A stretch of DNA of 64,000 bases, taken from assembly GCF_027579695.1 (NCBI RefSeq), contig NC_083570.1, positions 12,135,051 through 12,199,050 of the forward strand. Reading direction: 5' to 3'. Shown piece after piece: positions 60,913 through 64,000 of this stretch (positions are counted from its first letter, which is position 1; each line of letters begins with the position of its first letter). The DNA is from Neoarius graeffei. Its lineage: Eukaryota > Chordata > Actinopteri > Siluriformes > Ariidae. Position numbers and translations under genes: made by a program. Under the pieces are notes generated by a model. It saw only the letters and a list, made by a program, of their open reading frames with translations, was not told where the DNA came from and ran no database searches.

Positions 60913-61503
60913 ACATATATCAGAACACATTTTCAATGACCACACACTGTACACCCCCTACACATTTATATTACATACAGGATGTTTGAGTCCACTGGAC
61001 CCGGGGCTAATAAAAATGTGTACCTTTACTCTGTCCTCCTCCTGTCTGGGCCTGCTGTTAGTGTGTGTGTGAGTTTCGTGTTTCTGCCCCTGCCGTTCAA
61101 GCACCGACACCTGTCTGCTCTCACATTCCTACACATTTTACCCTCTGTCTTGCAGGAACCGAGACAGAAGTTCCCATAAATTGGGGGCGGGACACAATAA
61201 ATATAGCTTTTCCAATGTGGCTCCTTATCACAACTGATCAAGATGGCCAAAAGATTCTCTGCTCAGATGGACTTGCGAATGATTTTGGAAGAGAGAGAGA
61301 GAAGCTTTTGATGATGTAGAGGAAGACGTTTCAGAACGTGAGGATCACATTTCTGAAAATTCAGAGTCTGACGATGACTTTGAAGAAGAGGATGAGACGG
61401 AGCATCAGCCATTCCCAAAACGAAGATGAGCATAGGGATGATGTGTTGTATAGACTGACGATGGTTACTGTGTATGTTCAGTTTGTGTTGTGTAAACTGA
61501 ACT

Positions 61504-61865
61504 CATCTCATTATCTCTAGCCACTTTATCCTTCTACAGGGTCGCAGGCAAGCTGGAGCCTATCCCAGCTGACTACGGGTGAAAGGCGGGGTACACCCTG
61601 GACAAGTCGTCAGGTCATCACAGGGCTGACACATAGACACAGACAACCATTCACACTCACATTCACACCTACGCTCAATTTAGAGTCACCAGTTAACCTA
61701 ACCTGCATGTCTTTGGACTGTGGGGGAAACCGGAGCACCCGGAGGAAACCCACGCGGACATGGGGAGAACATGCAAACTCCACACAGAAAGGCCCTCGCC
61801 GGACCCGGGGTTCGAACCCGGACCTTCTTGCTTTGAGGCGACAGTGCTAACCACTACACCACCGT
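61504..61865 (-). mobile_element. DANA/Mermaid-like SINE, copy E
   Basis: Minus-oriented. Perfect duplication gtgtaaactgaact (61490-61503 and 61866-61879). It lies about 0.6 kb from copy D in opposite orientation, in the same piggyBac-like element. Confidence 0.92.
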
Positions 61866-61984
61866 GTGTAAACTGAACTGAATGGGTTAAAGTTCTAATG
61901 AAATTCCAAGAAATAAAAATCAGTTGTTATGAAAAACCTTGCTTCATTTGTAAATTTGAAGATAAACATCTCTTTTTCCACTCA

Positions 61985-62530
61985 TATCTTCTTCTTTTGG
62001 CTGCTCCCGATTAGGGGTCGCCACAGCGGATCTTTTGTCTCCATTGCTGTCTTCCGCATCCTTCTCTACCACACCTGCCACTTTCATGTCCTCTCTCACC
62101 GCATCCATGTATCTCCTCTTTGGCCTTCCTCGTTTTCGTTTGCCTGGCAGCTCCATCCTCAACATTCTCCTTCCAACATCTCTTCTCATCTCTCTTAGCT
62201 TAATTCCCAAGCTCTCCACATGTGCTGTCCCTCTGATGTGCTCGTTCCTTATCCTGTCCAACCTCCCATCGCAATCCTTAACATCCTCAACTTTGCCTCC
62301 TGTCTCTTCGTTAAGGGTACGGTCTCCAATCCATACATCACAGCTGGTCTCACTACTGTCTTCTACATCTTACCTTTCACTTTTGCTGGGACTTTCCTAT
62401 CACAAATGACTCCCGAAATCCTTCTCCACCCTGCCTGCACGCTCTCTCTCACCTCACTATCGCAGCCCCCATTTTCCTGCACAGTTGACCTCAGGTACTT
62501 GAATTCACCAACTTTCTTTAGGGTTAGTCC
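61985..62530 (-). pseudogene. LINE ORF2 C-terminal remnant
   Basis: Minus-strand frames give VRPAVMYGLETVPLTKRQEA, then DRIRNEHIRGTAHVESLGIK and KRGRPKRRYMDAVREDMK. This is the end of a reverse-transcriptase protein of the RTE-like type. The element ends with the fish 3'-end word cttcttttggctgctcccg (plus strand). Frameshifts and a 5' truncation make it dead. Confidence 0.8.
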
Positions 62531-63107
62531 ATGAAATGATGTTACTTTTCATTGGTCCGGGTTTACATAATCATTTCATCTTTAATTTCCATGATTTAAA
62601 GAAATATTTAGCAGATTACCCATAAATATTGTTTGAAGAAATAAAATAAATAAAAAAAAATGAAGTTTTCTTTTGAAATAAAGAAATGTGAAAAACATTT
62701 TCTTCCCCTGTGACTGGACACGGATGACACGTTTTTTGTGACATGGAATATTTGCTGACTTTGAGCTTAAATAAACCATTACTTTCTGAAAATTTCAATA
62801 AAATTAGTTTCATGGTACTTGCAATTTAGTTTTACACTCACATAATAAAGTTAAGGTTCTATAAACTATTTAGCTTCGAATTCATCCACTAAAAATAGGT
62901 TGTGAACGTAACATTGTGGTGTCCTACCGTGTTACGTTAGAAACCAGGCTTATAAAAAATGATAAAACGAGTTGAAATCATGATTGATGTTTTTAATATA
63001 AAGAAGAATATACTATAAAACGATGCAGGTAGAAAGAAGTTTAAACAAACGGCAATAAAAGAAATTATCGATGTTTTTTCTCACATCCTAACTTAGCGTC
63101 CACTCAC

Positions 63108-63178
63108 TTCCTGGTTCGTTCACAACCTGCGAGACCTGTTTACTCAATCTAGGTCAGCTGAACTGACGCGAGAGAACT
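63108..63178 (-). other. hadhb: hadhb exon 1, non-coding (5' edge estimated)
   Basis: Exon 2 starts with a good acceptor one base before the ATG, so an upstream non-coding exon must exist. The only strong minus-strand donor next to CpG-rich sequence is gaa/gtgagtgg, with the exon end at 63108. The transcription start is not determined. Confidence 0.55.
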
Positions 63179-63224
63179 TCTCGCGGGATCTCACACACCA
63201 CAACACGTGCTCTCGTCGCTATCA
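63109..63224. promoter_or_regulatory. Bidirectional promoter between hadhb and a + strand gene
   Basis: The stretch contains CpG-rich text and tctcgcggga (63179-63188), one mismatch from the TCTCGCGAGA motif found in many bidirectional housekeeping promoters. It also has a second cgcgagag half and ETS-type ggaag. There is no TATA box. About 117 bp separate the exon 1 donor from the ATG of the opposite gene. Confidence 0.6.
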
Positions 63225-63255
63225 ATGGCATCAAAATTGCGGCCAGCAAGAGCAG
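63225..63255 (+). CDS. First coding exon of an unidentified gene
   Basis: ATG in good context (atcaATGg) encodes MASKLRPARA plus one base, then a strong donor gtaggt. In human, HADHA shares a head-to-head promoter with HADHB, but these ten residues do not resemble the HADHA N-terminus as I know it. The rest of the gene lies beyond the window or in later exons I cannot recognise. Confidence 0.5.
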
Positions 63256-64000
63256 GTAGGTGATATTATCAGCGTGTCCAGCAAAGTTACGCTTAAAACC
63301 ATGTTGCGTTCGACCGACAGTTGGTGATATCATGTGATAAGGAAGTCTACTATGTTATTGTGACTTGTATAACACGACAATATCATCTTACAGCTAAACA
63401 TTTGTCACAACGCCGACAATCTGATCGCCTGTTTTGACGGGAAGATTTTGACTTATGTTTTCAGACACTATTCGCTGTCGTGTCTTTGTTACGTTTATCA
63501 GCTGTTTTGGTGCATGATCGGCTCATTTAATTTAATTATCAGTGATAAACTACAGATAGTTTTAAAATCATTAAAAATTGAAAACGCATCATAAATTTTC
63601 AGTGTTAATGTTTAAAGTAAGCAAATAAAAGCAAAAAATTTATTTTATCAATATTTTTCCTTTATTTTTAAAAGCTTGTTCGTGTCCTTGTTACATTAGC
63701 AACCGGGTAAATATTTATGGATTTTATCATACACTGTAGAGCAGGAGTTATCTTAACAACTACCGTAAAATACCAAATAATAGCCCGGGCTATTATTTGT
63801 CTCAATCACGTAAGAGACCCGGCGCGTATTAGAGACTAGGCGGCTATTTGGAACAGGCGATTAATTCCTTCTTCACAAACACCTTCCCCAAAATCTACCT
63901 CAAAACGGGGAAAAAAATCACTCTCAGATAGGCCTACTTTTAACCAGTATAACTTACAGTTTGTTTAGAGTTAGATTACAGATAGCACGGTGCCGACTTC
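63256..64000 (+). other. Probable intron 1 of the + strand gene
   Basis: AT-rich sequence. The last 200 bp include tagcccgggctattattt, a small palindrome-like word. No second exon is recognised. Confidence 0.35.

Larger units (their letters stand above)
60403..61886 (+). mobile_element. piggyBac-like element, internally deleted
   Basis: TTAA lies on both sides (60399-60402 and 61887-61890), with ends cccttgtctgg and aatggg. A start near 61243 reads MAKRFSAQMDLRMILEERER, followed after a frameshift by an acidic stretch (DDVEEDVSERED...SDDDFEEEDE), like the N-terminus of piggyBac transposases. The catalytic domain is gone. Two SINEs have inserted (60535 and 61504). Without them it is about 0.74 kb. 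Confidence 0.78.

Noticed and set aside
9167..61865. tRNA genes suggested by A- and B-box sequences
   Set aside because: All belong to SINE heads with SINE bodies and target duplications; no complete cloverleaf with acceptor stem was found.
63225..63255. Calling the + strand first exon hadha by analogy with mammals
   Set aside because: The ten residues do not resemble the HADHA N-terminus; the evidence would be synteny alone.

Overview
The window looks like a gene-poor, transposon-rich piece of a bony fish genome. The evidence is a spliced vertebrate gene with GT-AG introns, several Tc1/mariner families, hAT, PIF/Harbinger-like, piggyBac-like and ISL2EU-like DNA transposons, and tRNA-derived SINEs of the DANA/Mermaid type. 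An otophysan fish, perhaps a catfish, fits best; this rests on repeat families I recognise, not on a search.

The one gene I can fully support is hadhb, on the minus strand, from a non-coding exon 1 near 63.1 kb to the stop codon at 36275. I rebuilt 15 coding exons whose phases all agree. They total 1416 nt and encode 471 residues, the beta subunit of the mitochondrial trifunctional protein (long-chain 3-ketoacyl-CoA thiolase). Exon 1 lies head to head with the first coding exon (63225-63255, + strand) of an unidentified gene, across a short CpG-bearing promoter with a TCTCGCG-type motif.

Layout: 1-8.0 kb holds no recognised gene, one SINE with clear target duplications, a GT-rich stretch and microsatellites. 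8.1-16.4 kb holds three Tc1/mariner copies, two of them carrying later insertions. 18.4-24.8 kb is dominated by GGAT/ATCC satellite with longer higher-order repeats. 22.1-25.5 kb contains non-repetitive sequence and a CpG-dense, promoter-like island. 25.5-29.3 kb is a four-unit tandem array in which every unit carries an RFX-type X-box and ETS-type sites; a Harbinger-like element with a second one inside it splits the array. 29.3-35.8 kb is mostly repeats. 35.7-63.1 kb is hadhb.

Intron 6 of hadhb (41981-51735) is the most remarkable stretch. Almost all of its 9.75 kb is a nested stack: a Tc1-like element, interrupted by an 8.2-kb element with long inverted arms. That element is in turn interrupted by a hAT-like element, an ISL2EU-like element carrying a roughly 440-bp palindrome, and a second hAT that itself holds a third hAT. 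Only about 70 bp look like original intron. Introns 1, 2, 4 and 7 also carry transposons. Most features here are dead or non-autonomous mobile DNA, and the only evident cellular function is mitochondrial fatty-acid beta-oxidation through HADHB.
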